From assembly GCA_965214125.1 (NCBI GenBank), contig CBDCBA010000035.1:1-64000 (forward strand): a stretch of 64,000 nt of DNA, read 5' to 3'. The DNA comes from CBDCBA01 sp965214125 (GTDB lineage Bacteria; Planctomycetota; Phycisphaerae; Tepidisphaerales; Tepidisphaeraceae). Both the position numbers and the translations under genes were made by a program. Under the pieces are notes generated by a model. It was not told the DNA's origin and searched no databases. It worked only from the letters and a program-made list of their open reading frames with translations. Positions 1 through 8,639 of this stretch are shown piece after piece (positions within the stretch are counted from its first letter, which is position 1; each line of letters opens with the position of its first letter).

Positions 1-83
1 TCGGCGTCGCGAAGGTGGCGGGCGAGGGGAAGGGCGGTCATGCGGGGATGAGTTTACCGCACGAATCGTGGTATGCTGGCGGG

Positions 84-470
84 ATGGACATCAACTTCAC
101 CGCCCGCTACATCCGCGAGGACGATTGGTGGATTGCCTTTGCCGAGGAGTTTGGTGTTTGCTCGCAAGGCAAGACGCTGGACGAGGCACGTTGGATGATT
201 AAGGACGCCGTGCAGATGAAGGTGGCCGACGAGCGGGAACAAGCGAGGCGAAACTTCGCCGATGAGGGACACGCCGATGCCATCCCGCCGGAGCAACTGA
301 CGGTTGGCGACGATGAGGTCGTCCCGCCCCAACCAACCGTTCAGGAATACCTCGATTCGCCCGACTACGAGGCCGACCTTGCAGAGTTCGGCCCCGAAGC
401 GGTCGGGCCGCGGACCCAACTTCCGGACGAACAGCCCGAACAACCGGAGGCGGCTGGTGAAGCGGCGTGA
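84..470 (+). CDS. hicB: HicB-family antitoxin
   Basis: Predicted antitoxin of a HicAB type II toxin-antitoxin pair, 128 aa. The N-terminal 50 residues have the partially degraded RNase-H-like fold pattern of HicB (MDINFTARYIREDDWWIAFA, then a GKTLDEA segment before a helix). The C-terminal half is long, acidic and proline-rich and would be the partner- or DNA-binding part, though I see no clear ribbon-helix-helix or HTH. The ATG at 84 is preferred over an earlier in-frame ATG at 15 because homology begins there and GGCGGG lies just upstream. It overlaps the downstream hicA start by 14 bp, which supports translational coupling. Confidence 0.82.
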   Translation: MDINFTARYIREDDWWIAFAEEFGVCSQGKTLDEARWMIKDAVQMKVADEREQARRNFADEGHADAIPPEQLTVGDDEVVPPQPTVQEYLDSPDYEADLAEFGPEAVGPRTQLPDEQPEQPEAAGEAA

Positions 471-648
471 CCTGATCCGCCATCTCGAGGCGAACGGGTG
501 TGTTGTTGGCGGTGGCACAAAGCACACGCGGGTGATCAACCCGGCGAAGCAACTCACGTCGTACCTTTCGCGTGGTCGTGAAATCCCGACGGGAACGGCC
601 CGATCCATCTGCAAACAGCTCGGCGTCCCGCCGCCTCCGCACCGCTAA
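457..648 (+). CDS. hicA: HicA-family mRNA interferase toxin
   Basis: Short (63 aa) double-stranded-RNA-binding-like toxin expected to cleave mRNA. It begins at a GTG (VKRRDLIRHLEANGC) and carries the HicA signature with a single histidine in GGGTKHTRV, the family's catalytic position, followed by the PTGTARSICKQLG helix. The GTG is chosen because the HicA family starts with this K-x-x-D-L-I-x-x-L-E segment and because it overlaps hicB. Its stop codon overlaps the stop of the convergent dehydrogenase gene at 645, so no terminator fits between the two operons. Confidence 0.85.
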   Translation: MKRRDLIRHLEANGCVVGGGTKHTRVINPAKQLTSYLSRGREIPTGTARSICKQLGVPPPPHR

Positions 649-1976
649 GCCTTCACCACGTTCCCGCCTAGGCCGTCGAGGGCGTTGCGGGTGTCGATGA
701 TCAGCTTCGCCTCCTTCGCCACCGTCGGCCAGTCGATCTTCTTGTGGTTGGTCGCGACCAGCACGCAGTCGTAGCCGGCAATGCTGTCGGGCGTGAGGTC
801 GACGCTCTCCTTGTCGACGTTGTAGTGCCGCATGGCGTGCGTCTCGGGGACGTGCGGGTCGTGGTAGTCGACCAAGGCGCCCAGGGCTTCGAGGCGTTCG
901 ATCAGCTCGAAGCTGGGGCTTTCGCGTACGTCATCAACGTCGGGCTTGTAGGCCAGGCCCAGGACGAGGATGCGGCTGCCCTTGACGCTCTTCGCGGCGT
1001 CGTTGAGGGCGAGGGCGGTCTTGTTCACCACGTACTCAGGCATCGCGCGGTTGACCTCGCCGGCGAGCTCGATGAAGCGCGTGCTGTGGCCGTGCTCACG
1101 GGCCTTCCAGGTGAGGTAGTACGGGTCGATCGGGATGCAGTGCCCGCCCAGGCCGGGGCCGGGGTAGAAGGCCTGGAAGCCGAACGGTTTGGTCTTGGCG
1201 GCGTCGACGACCTTCCAGACATCGATGCCCATCGCGTCGAGCACGACCTTCATCTCGTTCACCATCGCGATGTTCACGGCGCGGTAGATGTTCTCCAGCA
1301 GCTTGGCGGCCTCGGCAATTTCGGCGGTGTCGACGAGCACGACCTCGGCTTTGATCGCCTTGCGATACAAGGCTGCCGCGAGTTCGCCGCTGACCGTGTC
1401 GAGCCCGCCGACGAGCTTGGGAATGGTCGCCGTCGAGAAGTCGGCGGAACCGGGGTTCTCGCGCTCGGGGCTGTAGGCGACGAAGACGTCGTCGCCAAGA
1501 GTCATGCCTTTGGCCTCGAACTTGGGCAGCATCACCTCGCGCGTGGTGCGCGGATAGGTGGAGCTCTCGAGCACCACGAGCTGGCCGGGCCGAATGCTGG
1601 CGGCGATGTCCTCGGCGCTGCCCTCGACGTAGCTCAGGTCCGGCTCCAGGTGCCGGCCCAGCGGCGTGGGGACGCAGCTCAGCACCGCGTCGCACTCGCC
1701 GAGGCGGCCGAAGTCGGTTGTGGCATCGAAACGGTCTGCCCCCTCGCCGCGTTGCATATCGCTGACGAGCGTTTCGCCCAGGTGCTTGAGGTAGTTTTCG
1801 CCGCGGTTGAGGCGCTCGACTTGCCGGGCGTTCTTGTCGAAGCCGATCACCTTGAACCCGGCCGCGTGGAAGGCGGCCAGGAGCGGCAGGCCCACGTACC
1901 CCAGGCCGGCGATGCCGACGGTGGCGGTGCAGGAGTCGATGCGCTGGCGAAGCTCGGAGGCGTGGTCGTGGTTCAC
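645..1976 (-). CDS. UDP-N-acetyl-hexosamine 6-dehydrogenase (WbpA/WecC type)
   Basis: NAD-dependent oxidation of a UDP-HexNAc to the uronic acid, a precursor step for surface polysaccharide; cytoplasmic. The 443-aa protein has the Rossmann motif TVGIAGLGYVGLPL at residues 19-32, the AYSPERENPG segment near 167-176 and the catalytic cysteine at about 280 in PGLGGHCIPIDPYY. This is the arrangement of the UDP-GlcNAc/UDP-ManNAc dehydrogenase branch rather than UDP-glucose dehydrogenase. It is the last gene of the glycan operon, and its start overlaps the stop of the upstream epimerase by 4 bp (ATGA). The exact sugar (Glc or Man configuration) cannot be decided from the sequence. Confidence 0.93.
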   Translation of the reverse strand: MNHDHASELRQRIDSCTATVGIAGLGYVGLPLLAAFHAAGFKVIGFDKNARQVERLNRGENYLKHLGETLVSDMQRGEGADRFDATTDFGRLGECDAVLSCVPTPLGRHLEPDLSYVEGSAEDIAASIRPGQLVVLESSTYPRTTREVMLPKFEAKGMTLGDDVFVAYSPERENPGSADFSTATIPKLVGGLDTVSGELAAALYRKAIKAEVVLVDTAEIAEAAKLLENIYRAVNIAMVNEMKVVLDAMGIDVWKVVDAAKTKPFGFQAFYPGPGLGGHCIPIDPYYLTWKAREHGHSTRFIELAGEVNRAMPEYVVNKTALALNDAAKSVKGSRILVLGLAYKPDVDDVRESPSFELIERLEALGALVDYHDPHVPETHAMRHYNVDKESVDLTPDSIAGYDCVLVATNHKKIDWPTVAKEAKLIIDTRNALDGLGGNVVKA

Positions 1977-2944
1977 GATGAGGAGGAGGTGCGGTACCAG
2001 TCGAGGGTGCGGGCCAGGCCGGCCTTGTAATCGACCTGCACGGCGTAGCCCAGCAGGTCGCGGGCCTTGTCGAGCGAAGCGAAGGAGTGCTTGATGTCGC
2101 CGGCGCGCTCGGCCTCGTGGACGGGCGAAAGGTCAGGGCGACCCAGCGCCTTGGCCATCTCCGCGGCAAGGTCGTTCACGCTCACCGAGTGCCCGCAGGC
2201 GACGTTGACGACCGCGCCGCCGATGCTTCGCTCGGCCGAGGCGGCCAGCAGGTTCGCGTGGACGGCGTTGGCGACGTAGGTGAAGTCGCGCGATTGCTCG
2301 CCGTCGCCGTAAATCGTCGGCCGCTCGCCCGCGAGCAGCGCCTTGGCAAAGGCGGCGATGACGGCCGCGTACGCGCTGTTGGCGTTCTGGCGCGGGCCGA
2401 AGATGTTGAAGTAGCGCAGCGAGCAGGTGTCGAGCCCGTAGCTCTCGCTCCACGCGCGCAGCATCGCCTCGCCGGCGACTTTCGTGGCCGCGTAAGGGCT
2501 TTTGGGCTGAACGGGCATTGTTTCGACCCACGGCACCGGGTTGTCGCCGTAGGCGCTGCTGCTGGCCGAGAAGACCACCCGCCGCACGCTCGACGCCCGC
2601 GCCGCCTGGAGCACGTGGAACGTCCCCTCGTCGTTGGCGACGCGGTACAGGTCCGGCGCCTCCACGCTGCGCGGTACGCTGCCGAGGGCGGCGAGGTGAA
2701 ACACGTACCGGCACCCGGCCGTCGCGTCGCGCACGGTTTGGGCGTCGGCGACGCTCCCCTCCATGAACGTGACGGGGCCGAACCCGTCGAGGTTGGCGCG
2801 ATTACCGCCGCTGAGGTCGTCGAGCACGACCACGTCCGCGCCCAGGCGGACGAGGGCTTCGCTCAGGTGCGACCCGATAAAGCCGGCCCCGCCGGTGACG
2901 AGCACGCGCTGGCCGCGGAAATGATCGTCGTAAGGCTGGGTCAT
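1973..2944 (-). CDS. NAD-dependent NDP-sugar epimerase (extended SDR)
   Basis: Extended short-chain dehydrogenase of 323 aa, probably a UDP-GlcNAc/UDP-GalNAc or UDP-GlcNAcA 4-epimerase of the WbpP/WbgU kind. The sequence shows the glycine-rich NAD motif VLVTGGAGFIGSHL near the N-terminus, SSSAYGD as the active-site Ser/Thr region and YAATK with the catalytic Tyr and Lys. The ATG at 2944 (MTQPYDDHF) is preferred to the upstream in-frame ATG at 3001, whose extra 19 residues are Pro/Arg-rich and not family-like. It lies between the aminotransferase and the dehydrogenase of the same operon. Together with that dehydrogenase it could make a UDP-galacturonamide-type donor; this is inference. Confidence 0.9.
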   Translation of the reverse strand: MTQPYDDHFRGQRVLVTGGAGFIGSHLSEALVRLGADVVVLDDLSGGNRANLDGFGPVTFMEGSVADAQTVRDATAGCRYVFHLAALGSVPRSVEAPDLYRVANDEGTFHVLQAARASSVRRVVFSASSSAYGDNPVPWVETMPVQPKSPYAATKVAGEAMLRAWSESYGLDTCSLRYFNIFGPRQNANSAYAAVIAAFAKALLAGERPTIYGDGEQSRDFTYVANAVHANLLAASAERSIGGAVVNVACGHSVSVNDLAAEMAKALGRPDLSPVHEAERAGDIKHSFASLDKARDLLGYAVQVDYKAGLARTLDWYRTSSSS

Positions 2945-3037
2945 GCGGCGGTGGACGGAGCGGCGGTGGCGGGGAGTGGTGGGGCGGGGGTAGGGCTGCA
3001 CAACATGACCGACGCCGGCCCGCCGTGCAAGGCGGGG

Positions 3038-4192
3038 TCAGGCGGAGCGGTGTTGTTGTCGCACGATGTCGATCACGCGCCCGCGGTCGTGCTCGCTCAG
3101 GCTCGACCCGCTCGGCAGGCACAGGCCCTGCTCGAACAGCCGGTCCGCGACGGCGCCGCCGACACACTCGTACCGCGCGAAGATCGGCTGGCGGTGCATC
3201 GGCTTCCAGACGGGCCGGGCCTCGATGTTCTGTTCCTCCAGGGCGAGCCGCACCGCCTCGCGGTCGACGCCGAAGCGCGCGGGGTCGATCGTCAGCGTCG
3301 TCAGCCAGCGGTTGCTCTTGCCCCAGGGCGCTTCGGGCATGAACGTGACGCCGGGCAGGTCGCCCAGCGCTTGCCGGTAGGCGTCGAAGTGCGCGCGGCG
3401 GGCGGCGACGCGATCGGCGAGCACCTCCAACTGCCCGCGTCCGACGCCAGCCAGCAGGTTGCTCATCCGGTAATTGTGGCCAACCTCCGTGTGCTCGTAG
3501 TGCGGCGCCGGCTCACGCGCCTGCGTGGCGAGCTTGCGGGCGTGGGCGACGAGGTCGGCGTCGTCGCTGACGAGCGCCCCGCCGCCGCTGGTGGTGAGAA
3601 TCTTGTTGCCGTTGAAGCTGTAGACGCCCACCCGCCCGATCGTGCCGGCGTGCCGGTCGCCGTGCGTGCTGCCCAACGCCTCGGCGGCGTCCTCAAGGAT
3701 GGCGCAGTCGTGGCGGGCGCAGACGTCGATGATCGCGTCCATGTCGGCGGTCTGGCCGTAGAGGTGAACGACGATCGCGACCTTCGCCGGCGTGCCGCTG
3801 TCGGCGAGGCGTTGCAGCGCTCGCTCCAGCAGGTTCGGGTCGAGGTTCCACGACGTCTCTTCGCTGTCGATCAACAGCGGCGTGGCGCCGCAGTAGAGGA
3901 TCGGATTAACGCTCGCGGAGAACGTGAGCGTGCTGACGGGCACCACGTCGCCCGGCCCAACGCCGAGCAGCTTCAGGCCGAGGTGGATCGCCGCGGTGCC
4001 CGTGGTCAAGGCCGCGGCGTGGCCGGCGCCGGTGATCTGGCACAGCTCGCGTTCGAAGCCGTCGACGTTTGGGCCCAGCGGCGCGACCCAGTTGGAGTCA
4101 AAGGCCTCGGCGACGTACGCGCGCTCACGGCCACTCATGTGCGGCGGCGAGAGGTAGACGCGCGGCTTGGCTTCACTGCGTTCACGACTCAC
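3038..4192 (-). CDS. DegT/DnrJ/EryC1/StrS-family sugar aminotransferase (EpsN/PglE-like)
   Basis: PLP-dependent transaminase acting on a UDP-4-keto-6-deoxy-HexNAc, 384 aa from a GTG start. It opens with the EpsN-like segment VYLSPPHMSGRER, has the substrate/PLP loop TGTAAIHLGL, the EDAAEALGS aspartate motif that contacts the PLP ring nitrogen, and the PLP lysine in YSFNGNKILTTSGGG. The GTG at 4192 is chosen because the reading frame upstream only mirrors the overlapping sugar transferase; it overlaps that gene's stop by 11 bp. The EpsC-like dehydratase at the head of the operon would supply its substrate. Confidence 0.9.
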   Translation of the reverse strand: MSRERSEAKPRVYLSPPHMSGRERAYVAEAFDSNWVAPLGPNVDGFERELCQITGAGHAAALTTGTAAIHLGLKLLGVGPGDVVPVSTLTFSASVNPILYCGATPLLIDSEETSWNLDPNLLERALQRLADSGTPAKVAIVVHLYGQTADMDAIIDVCARHDCAILEDAAEALGSTHGDRHAGTIGRVGVYSFNGNKILTTSGGGALVSDDADLVAHARKLATQAREPAPHYEHTEVGHNYRMSNLLAGVGRGQLEVLADRVAARRAHFDAYRQALGDLPGVTFMPEAPWGKSNRWLTTLTIDPARFGVDREAVRLALEEQNIEARPVWKPMHRQPIFARYECVGGAVADRLFEQGLCLPSGSSLSEHDRGRVIDIVRQQHRSA

Positions 4193-4802
4193 GGGCGGCC
4201 TCCTTGCCGAGAAAGGGCGGGCAGGTGTCGTGGCCCGGCGCCGCGACGCCGTCGCGCCGCGCGACCTTGAAAAACGTCCGCCACAACAGCCGCGCGTCGA
4301 GCGACAGCGAACGTCCGTCAACATAGGCGACGTCCATCGCCAGCCGGTCGTCCCAGCCCGTCGCGTTGCGGCCGTTGACTTGCGCGAGCCCGGTGATTCC
4401 CGGCCGCACCTCGTGGCGGCGGGCCTGCTCGGGCGTGTAGCGGGCGAGGTACTCCATCAGCAGCGGCCGCGGGCCGACGAGGCTCATGTCGCCGCGCAGC
4501 ACGTTCCAGAGTTGCGGCAGTTCGTCGAGGCTCAGCGAGCGCACGAGCCGGCCGAACCGCGTGAGGCGATCGCCGTCGGGCAAGAGGCGGCCGTCGGCGT
4601 CGCGGGTGTCGGTCATCGTGCGGAACTTCAGCAGCGTGAATGGCCGCCCGCCGAGGCCGGGCCGCTCCTGGCGAAACAGCACCGGCGTTCCAACCGACCG
4701 GCGAATGCCAATCGCCAGGATCGCCAGCGCCGGCGCGAGCAAGACCAAACCGACTCCGGCGGCCACGATGTCGATCGCGCGTTTCGCAACGGCGTAGCTC
4801 AC
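4182..4802 (-). CDS. Initiating undecaprenyl-phosphate sugar phosphotransferase (EpsL/PglC/WcaJ family)
   Basis: Monotopic membrane phosphoglycosyl transferase that loads the first sugar phosphate onto undecaprenyl phosphate. The 206-aa protein has a single N-terminal hydrophobic re-entrant helix (about residues 9-30), the cytoplasmic catalytic core FRQERPGLGGRPFTLLKFRT, SLDELPQLWNVLRGDMSLVG and the C-terminal RPGITGLAQVNGRN. It is the short, PglC/EpsL-sized form with no extra N-terminal helices. The GTG at 4802 gives a 4-bp GTGA overlap with the upstream glycosyltransferase stop and starts at the conserved K-R-x-x-D-I segment. Its neighbours are assembly enzymes of the same glycan. Confidence 0.93.
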   Translation of the reverse strand: MSYAVAKRAIDIVAAGVGLVLLAPALAILAIGIRRSVGTPVLFRQERPGLGGRPFTLLKFRTMTDTRDADGRLLPDGDRLTRFGRLVRSLSLDELPQLWNVLRGDMSLVGPRPLLMEYLARYTPEQARRHEVRPGITGLAQVNGRNATGWDDRLAMDVAYVDGRSLSLDARLLWRTFFKVARRDGVAAPGHDTCPPFLGKEAARES

Positions 4803-5986
4803 GACGTGCCCCCTTCGAACATCGCCTCGTACGCCTCGGCCAGCGCCTGCCAGATCACCTCCTGGCGAAACGAGCGGCAAACCCGCTCCCGCCCCGCCGC
4901 CCCGTGGCGACGCCGCAGACCGGCATCCTCAACATAGGCCGCTAGGGCACATGCCAAGGCGTCGGCGTCGCGTGGCGGCACGTGCAGGCCGGTCACATCG
5001 TGCGCGACGGCATCGACGCAGCCGGGCACATTGGTAACGACGCACGGCAGCCCCATCGCGGCCGCCTCGAGCGGGACGTTCGGGAACCCCTCGCGGTAGC
5101 TCGGCAGCGCGACGACGTCCATCGCCGCGTACAGCGGCGGCGTCTCCCAGGCGGCGCCGAGCCAGTGGACGCGCTGACCGGTCTTCAGGTGATCGAGCGC
5201 GTCCGGCGGCAGCGCGTCGCGCTCCTCGGCGGGGCCGACCACCAGCAGGTGAGCGTTCGCAAAGCGCCCGCGCAGCGAGGCGAAGGCGGAGAGCAACTCG
5301 CGGACACCCTTGTCGCCCACGATGCGGCCGACGAAGCCGATCACGAGTGCGTCGGCCGGGATGCCGTGAGTGGCGCGGGTGTCTTCGCGCGTGCCGGGCG
5401 GCAGGCGGTCGGGGTTGAAGCGCCCGGCGGCGTCGACGCCGTTGCCGCTGCCGCCGGCGAGGACGACGACCTTCTCCGGCGGGCAGATGTTCTCAGCGAT
5501 CACGATATCGCGCAGCGAGTGGCTGACGCAGAGGACCCGGTGCGCCAGTCGCGCGGCGGTGCGTTCGGCCCGCAGGAGCAGCGCCCGCCGCCGGCCGGTG
5601 GCGCCCATCAGGGGCAGGCCGCGGATGTGGTAGATGCGGCGTGGCACCCGCAGCGACGCCGCCGCGGCCATGCCGAGCAGGCCACCCTTTGGCGTGTGGG
5701 CGTGGACGAGGTTGGGCCGCAACGCCCGCAGGGCAGCGCGCAGCCTGCGCAGCGACGCGACGTCCGCCAGCGGCGAAATCTGCCGGCTCATCGGCACGGC
5801 GCGTACGGGCACATGTTCCTCCTCCCCGAACGGCTCAAGCTCCGGCCCCGGTGACGAGACGGCGGCCAGGTCGAAACCGCGGCCACGCAGGAAGGCGGCC
5901 TGCCCGCGGAGGAAGCGCAGGGACATCGGCACGGTGGTGACGTGCGTGATCTGGCGGCGCGACGCGCGGTGGGTCGCGTCAGGCAT
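4799..5986 (-). CDS. GT4-family glycosyltransferase
   Basis: Retaining GT-B glycosyltransferase of 395 aa, predicted to extend the lipid-linked sugar made by the neighbouring initiating transferase; cytoplasmic face of the inner membrane. Evidence is the VHAHTPKGGLLG segment of the N-terminal Rossmann lobe, the VIGFVGRIVGDKGV nucleotide-binding start of the second lobe and the E-x7-E motif EGFPNVPLE typical of family 4. The start overlaps the upstream dehydratase stop by 8 bp. The closest functional comparison is EpsD/PglA-type enzymes, but donor and acceptor sugars cannot be read from the sequence. Confidence 0.9.
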   Translation of the reverse strand: MPDATHRASRRQITHVTTVPMSLRFLRGQAAFLRGRGFDLAAVSSPGPELEPFGEEEHVPVRAVPMSRQISPLADVASLRRLRAALRALRPNLVHAHTPKGGLLGMAAAASLRVPRRIYHIRGLPLMGATGRRRALLLRAERTAARLAHRVLCVSHSLRDIVIAENICPPEKVVVLAGGSGNGVDAAGRFNPDRLPPGTREDTRATHGIPADALVIGFVGRIVGDKGVRELLSAFASLRGRFANAHLLVVGPAEERDALPPDALDHLKTGQRVHWLGAAWETPPLYAAMDVVALPSYREGFPNVPLEAAAMGLPCVVTNVPGCVDAVAHDVTGLHVPPRDADALACALAAYVEDAGLRRRHGAAGRERVCRSFRQEVIWQALAEAYEAMFEGGTS

Positions 5987-8180
5987 GGGCGGGCACGGGC
6001 AGATTCAGCGGAACCGGCGGGGACGGCGCAACCGGCGGTGACGGCGAAGCGTCCGCGTTGGCGGCAAGTGCGGCGACGATGGAGCGCGGCCGGTCCTCGC
6101 GGGGCGTGTCGGCGTGCGGCACGGGCTTATCGGCGGAACGTTCGCCCAGGGGCTGCACACACTCGGGCACGAGCCGGCGGATCAGCGGGCGGGCCTTCTC
6201 CTCGCGGCCGGCGGCGGTGGCCGCGAGCAGCGCGTCGATCTGCCGCCAAAGCGACTCGGGATCGGGCTCGTCGGTCTGCACCACGCGGATCTTCTCGACC
6301 GCCGTCGGCACGGTCGCCTCGACGGCGCCCATGAGCTCTTCGTAGAGCTTTTCGCCGGGACGCAGGCCGGTGAACTTCACCTCGATGTCGACGTCGGGCT
6401 CCAGGCCACTCAGGCGGATGAGGTTGCGGGCCAGCTCGGCGATTTTCACCGGCTCGCCCATCTCCAGCATCGAGATCCGCCCCTGCGCCTCGGGCAGCGT
6501 GGCGGCCGTCAGCACGAGTTGAACCGCCTCGGGAATCGTCATGAAGTAGCGCGTGACCTCCGGGTGCGTGACGGTCAGCGGCCCGCCCTTGGCGAGTTGC
6601 TTCTTGAAGAGCGGGATCACGCTGCCGTCGCTGCCGAGCACGTTGCCGAAGCGCACGGCGCGGAAATCGGTCCGGACGCCCTCGTGCCCCTCGCGGCCGC
6701 GATAGCCCAGCACGACACGCTCGGCGATGCGCTTGGTCGCGCCCATGATGCTCGAGGGGCGGACGGCCTTGTCGGTCGAGATGAGCACGAATCGCTTGCA
6801 CCCGTTCGCCGCCGCCGCCGCGGCCACGTTCAGTGTGCCGCGGATGTTGTTGCGCACCGCCTCGACCACGTGCCCCTCCATCAGCGGCACGTGCTTGTAC
6901 GCCGCGGCGTGAAAGATGTAATCAGGCGCGTGCTTTGCCACGCACGCCCCGACGCGCTCGGCGTCAGCGACGTCGCAGATCACCGCCTCCACCCGCAGGT
7001 GCGGGAAGGCCGCGTGTACCTCGTGGTGGATGAAGTAGAGCGGGCTTTCGGCCTGGTCGAGAATAATCAGCCGCTTCGGCACGAGGCGCGCGATCTGCCG
7101 GACGAGTTCGGAGCCGATCGACCCCGCCCCGCCCGTCACCATCACGGTCCGGCCGACCAGGCTGGCGCGAACCGGGCCGCCGTCCAGCGAGACAGCACGC
7201 CGGCCCAGCAGGTCGTCGATCTCCACCTCGCGAATCTGGCTCAGTCGCGCGGCCCCGCCCAGGAGTTCGGGAAGCGACGGCACGATCTGGCAGCGCAGGT
7301 TGGCGGCGCGGATGCCCAACAGGATCGCGTCCATCTGCTGCCGCGTTGCCGACGGCACGGCGATGATCGCCTCGGCGGCGCCGCACGTGCGGGCGACGTC
7401 CGCCAAATCGGCCACGCCCCCCAGCACCGGCACGCCGTGGATGCGCTGGCCGTGCTTGGCGATGTTGTCGTCGACAAGGGCCACCGGGTGCAGGCGGCCC
7501 GAGCCGTCGCGCTTGAGTTCGGGGATCAGACGCTCGCCCGCGTTGCCGGCCCCGATGATGATGACTGGCCGGCCGCGCGGCTTCTCGCCGAGCACCGGCA
7601 GGTTGAACTCCTCGCGCGCCATGCGCACGAGCAGCCGCCCGCCGCCGAAGACGAGGAGGGTGATCGCCCAGTCCAGCGGCACAATGCTCATCGGCAACTG
7701 CTCGACGCCGCCGGTGAAGAGGGTGCCGCTGAAGTAGAGGACCGTCACGAACGCCAGCGACGCGGTCGTCGTCGCGAGGAGCAGCGCCTTCAGATCAGCC
7801 ACGCCCACGTAGCGCCACCAGCCGCGGTAGAGCCCGAAGAGCCCGAACGCCCCCAGCTTCAGGGCGACGACCAGGCCGACCGTTCGCAGGAACACGCCCT
7901 CGTACGCCTCGGGCGGCCAGCCGTCGAAGCGCAGCAGGTACGCCAGCAGGTACGCCACCGGCACCACCGCCAGGTGAAACAGCAGGATCAGCGGCCGGCG
8001 GTACCGGACCATCAGCCCGGCGAAAAAGCCGCGACCCTCCCAAGCCCCATCGCTTGACCCGCCGCTTGCCCGGTCATCAACGGGCGACGGCGGCGCCACA
8101 CCGTGGCCCCCGCGCGTCACGTTCTCGTCCCCCTGCTTCGACAATGTTGGCGGCATTTGAACTCGACCCCCACGGTGCAA
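5979..8180 (-). CDS. Membrane-bound nucleoside-diphosphate sugar 4,6-dehydratase (CapD/EpsC/PglF type)
   Basis: Predicted UDP-GlcNAc 4,6-dehydratase, the first committed step to diamino- or 4-amino-sugars, 733 aa. About 45 cytoplasmic residues are followed by four membrane helices (roughly 55-190), then a CoA-binding-like Rossmann domain (VIIIGAGNAGERL), then the catalytic SDR domain with MVTGGAGSIGSELVRQI, LISTDKAVRPSSIMGATKR (catalytic Met/Lys segment) and AVRFGNVLGSDGSVIP. A C-terminal Pro/Ala-rich tail follows. It heads a six-gene operon in which every junction but one overlaps or is tight. The start could also be the methionine eight codons in (8156). Confidence 0.92.
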   Translation of the reverse strand: MHRGGRVQMPPTLSKQGDENVTRGGHGVAPPSPVDDRASGGSSDGAWEGRGFFAGLMVRYRRPLILLFHLAVVPVAYLLAYLLRFDGWPPEAYEGVFLRTVGLVVALKLGAFGLFGLYRGWWRYVGVADLKALLLATTTASLAFVTVLYFSGTLFTGGVEQLPMSIVPLDWAITLLVFGGGRLLVRMAREEFNLPVLGEKPRGRPVIIIGAGNAGERLIPELKRDGSGRLHPVALVDDNIAKHGQRIHGVPVLGGVADLADVARTCGAAEAIIAVPSATRQQMDAILLGIRAANLRCQIVPSLPELLGGAARLSQIREVEIDDLLGRRAVSLDGGPVRASLVGRTVMVTGGAGSIGSELVRQIARLVPKRLIILDQAESPLYFIHHEVHAAFPHLRVEAVICDVADAERVGACVAKHAPDYIFHAAAYKHVPLMEGHVVEAVRNNIRGTLNVAAAAAANGCKRFVLISTDKAVRPSSIMGATKRIAERVVLGYRGREGHEGVRTDFRAVRFGNVLGSDGSVIPLFKKQLAKGGPLTVTHPEVTRYFMTIPEAVQLVLTAATLPEAQGRISMLEMGEPVKIAELARNLIRLSGLEPDVDIEVKFTGLRPGEKLYEELMGAVEATVPTAVEKIRVVQTDEPDPESLWRQIDALLAATAAGREEKARPLIRRLVPECVQPLGERSADKPVPHADTPREDRPRSIVAALAANADASPSPPVAPSPPVPLNLPVPAHA

Positions 8181-8444
8181 TTTTCAACCCCGCCGCGAAC
8201 GCCGTCCGCGCCGAGCTCCCGCCGCCCTCCGTAGCGACACGTACAACCGCTGAACCGAGGGAGTTCGCATCGAACCGACACGCGCCCCTCCGCACGACTC
8301 CGGCGGCCGGCTTACTATTGCTGAAACATCGCGCGCCTGCAAGCGAAGGCGGCGGCAAATGAGCGGTTTTCCCGATCCAGCACGTCCGATTCGACACGTG
8401 CCACCTCAGACCAAACCCGTTGGCGAACTCGCCACGCCCGCGGC
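8181..8444. other. Intergenic region between glycan operon and tRNA-Asp
   Basis: This stretch between the divergent glycan operon (minus) and the tRNA gene (plus) has no convincing coding sequence. It must contain the promoter of the minus-strand operon, but I could not pick a confident -35/-10 pair in that direction. The tRNA promoter begins at 8445. Confidence 0.5.
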
Positions 8445-8472
8445 TTGACTTGACACGGGCCGCCCCTATTCT
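8445..8472 (+). promoter_or_regulatory. Sigma-70-type promoter of tRNA-Asp
   Basis: TTGACT at 8445-8450 and TATTCT at 8467-8472 with a 16-bp spacer, 29 bp before the mature tRNA 5' end. The position fits transcription start a few bases before a short leader removed by RNase P. An alternative -35 (TTGACA three bases on) would give too short a spacer. Confidence 0.6.
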
Positions 8473-8501
8473 TCCCTCCCCAGCGGCCCGCGGCCGCATT
8501 C

Positions 8502-8575
8502 GGGGCGGTAGCTCAATTGGTCAGAGCCCCGGACTGTCGATCCGGAGGTTGCGGGTTCGAGCCCCGTCCGCCTCG
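8502..8575 (+). tRNA. tRNA-Asp (GTC anticodon)
   Basis: 74-nt cloverleaf. The acceptor stem is GGGGCGG/CCGCCTC with one G-T pair and discriminator G; the D arm is GCTC/GAGC; the anticodon stem CCGGA/TCCGG holds the loop CTGTCGA with anticodon GTC; the T arm is GCGGG-TTCGAGC-CCCGT. Both the GTC anticodon and G73 are aspartate identity elements. No CCA is encoded. It is a single isolated tRNA gene between two minus-strand operons. Confidence 0.96.
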
Positions 8576-8586
8576 CTGCAACTCGC

Positions 8587-8626
8587 AATGCCTCAAGCCG
8601 CTGGATCATCCAGTGCTTGAGGCATT
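8587..8626. terminator. Bidirectional terminator between tRNA-Asp and the oxoprolinase gene
   Basis: A 12-bp perfect stem, AATGCCTCAAGC (8587-8598) with GCTTGAGGCATT (8615-8626), and a further 6-bp inner stem CTGGAT/ATCCAG. It sits 11 bp after the tRNA and 14 bp after the stop of the convergent gene ending at 8640, so it can end both transcripts. The outer arms end in AA/TT. Confidence 0.75.
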
Positions 8627-8639
8627 TCTAGTTGGTGGA

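Noticed and set aside
744..2030. Long open frames on the plus strand opposite the glycan operon, e.g. 744-2030 and 2087-4270
   Set aside because: They mirror real minus-strand genes in a GC-rich genome and give Ala/Arg/Val-rich proteins without family motifs.
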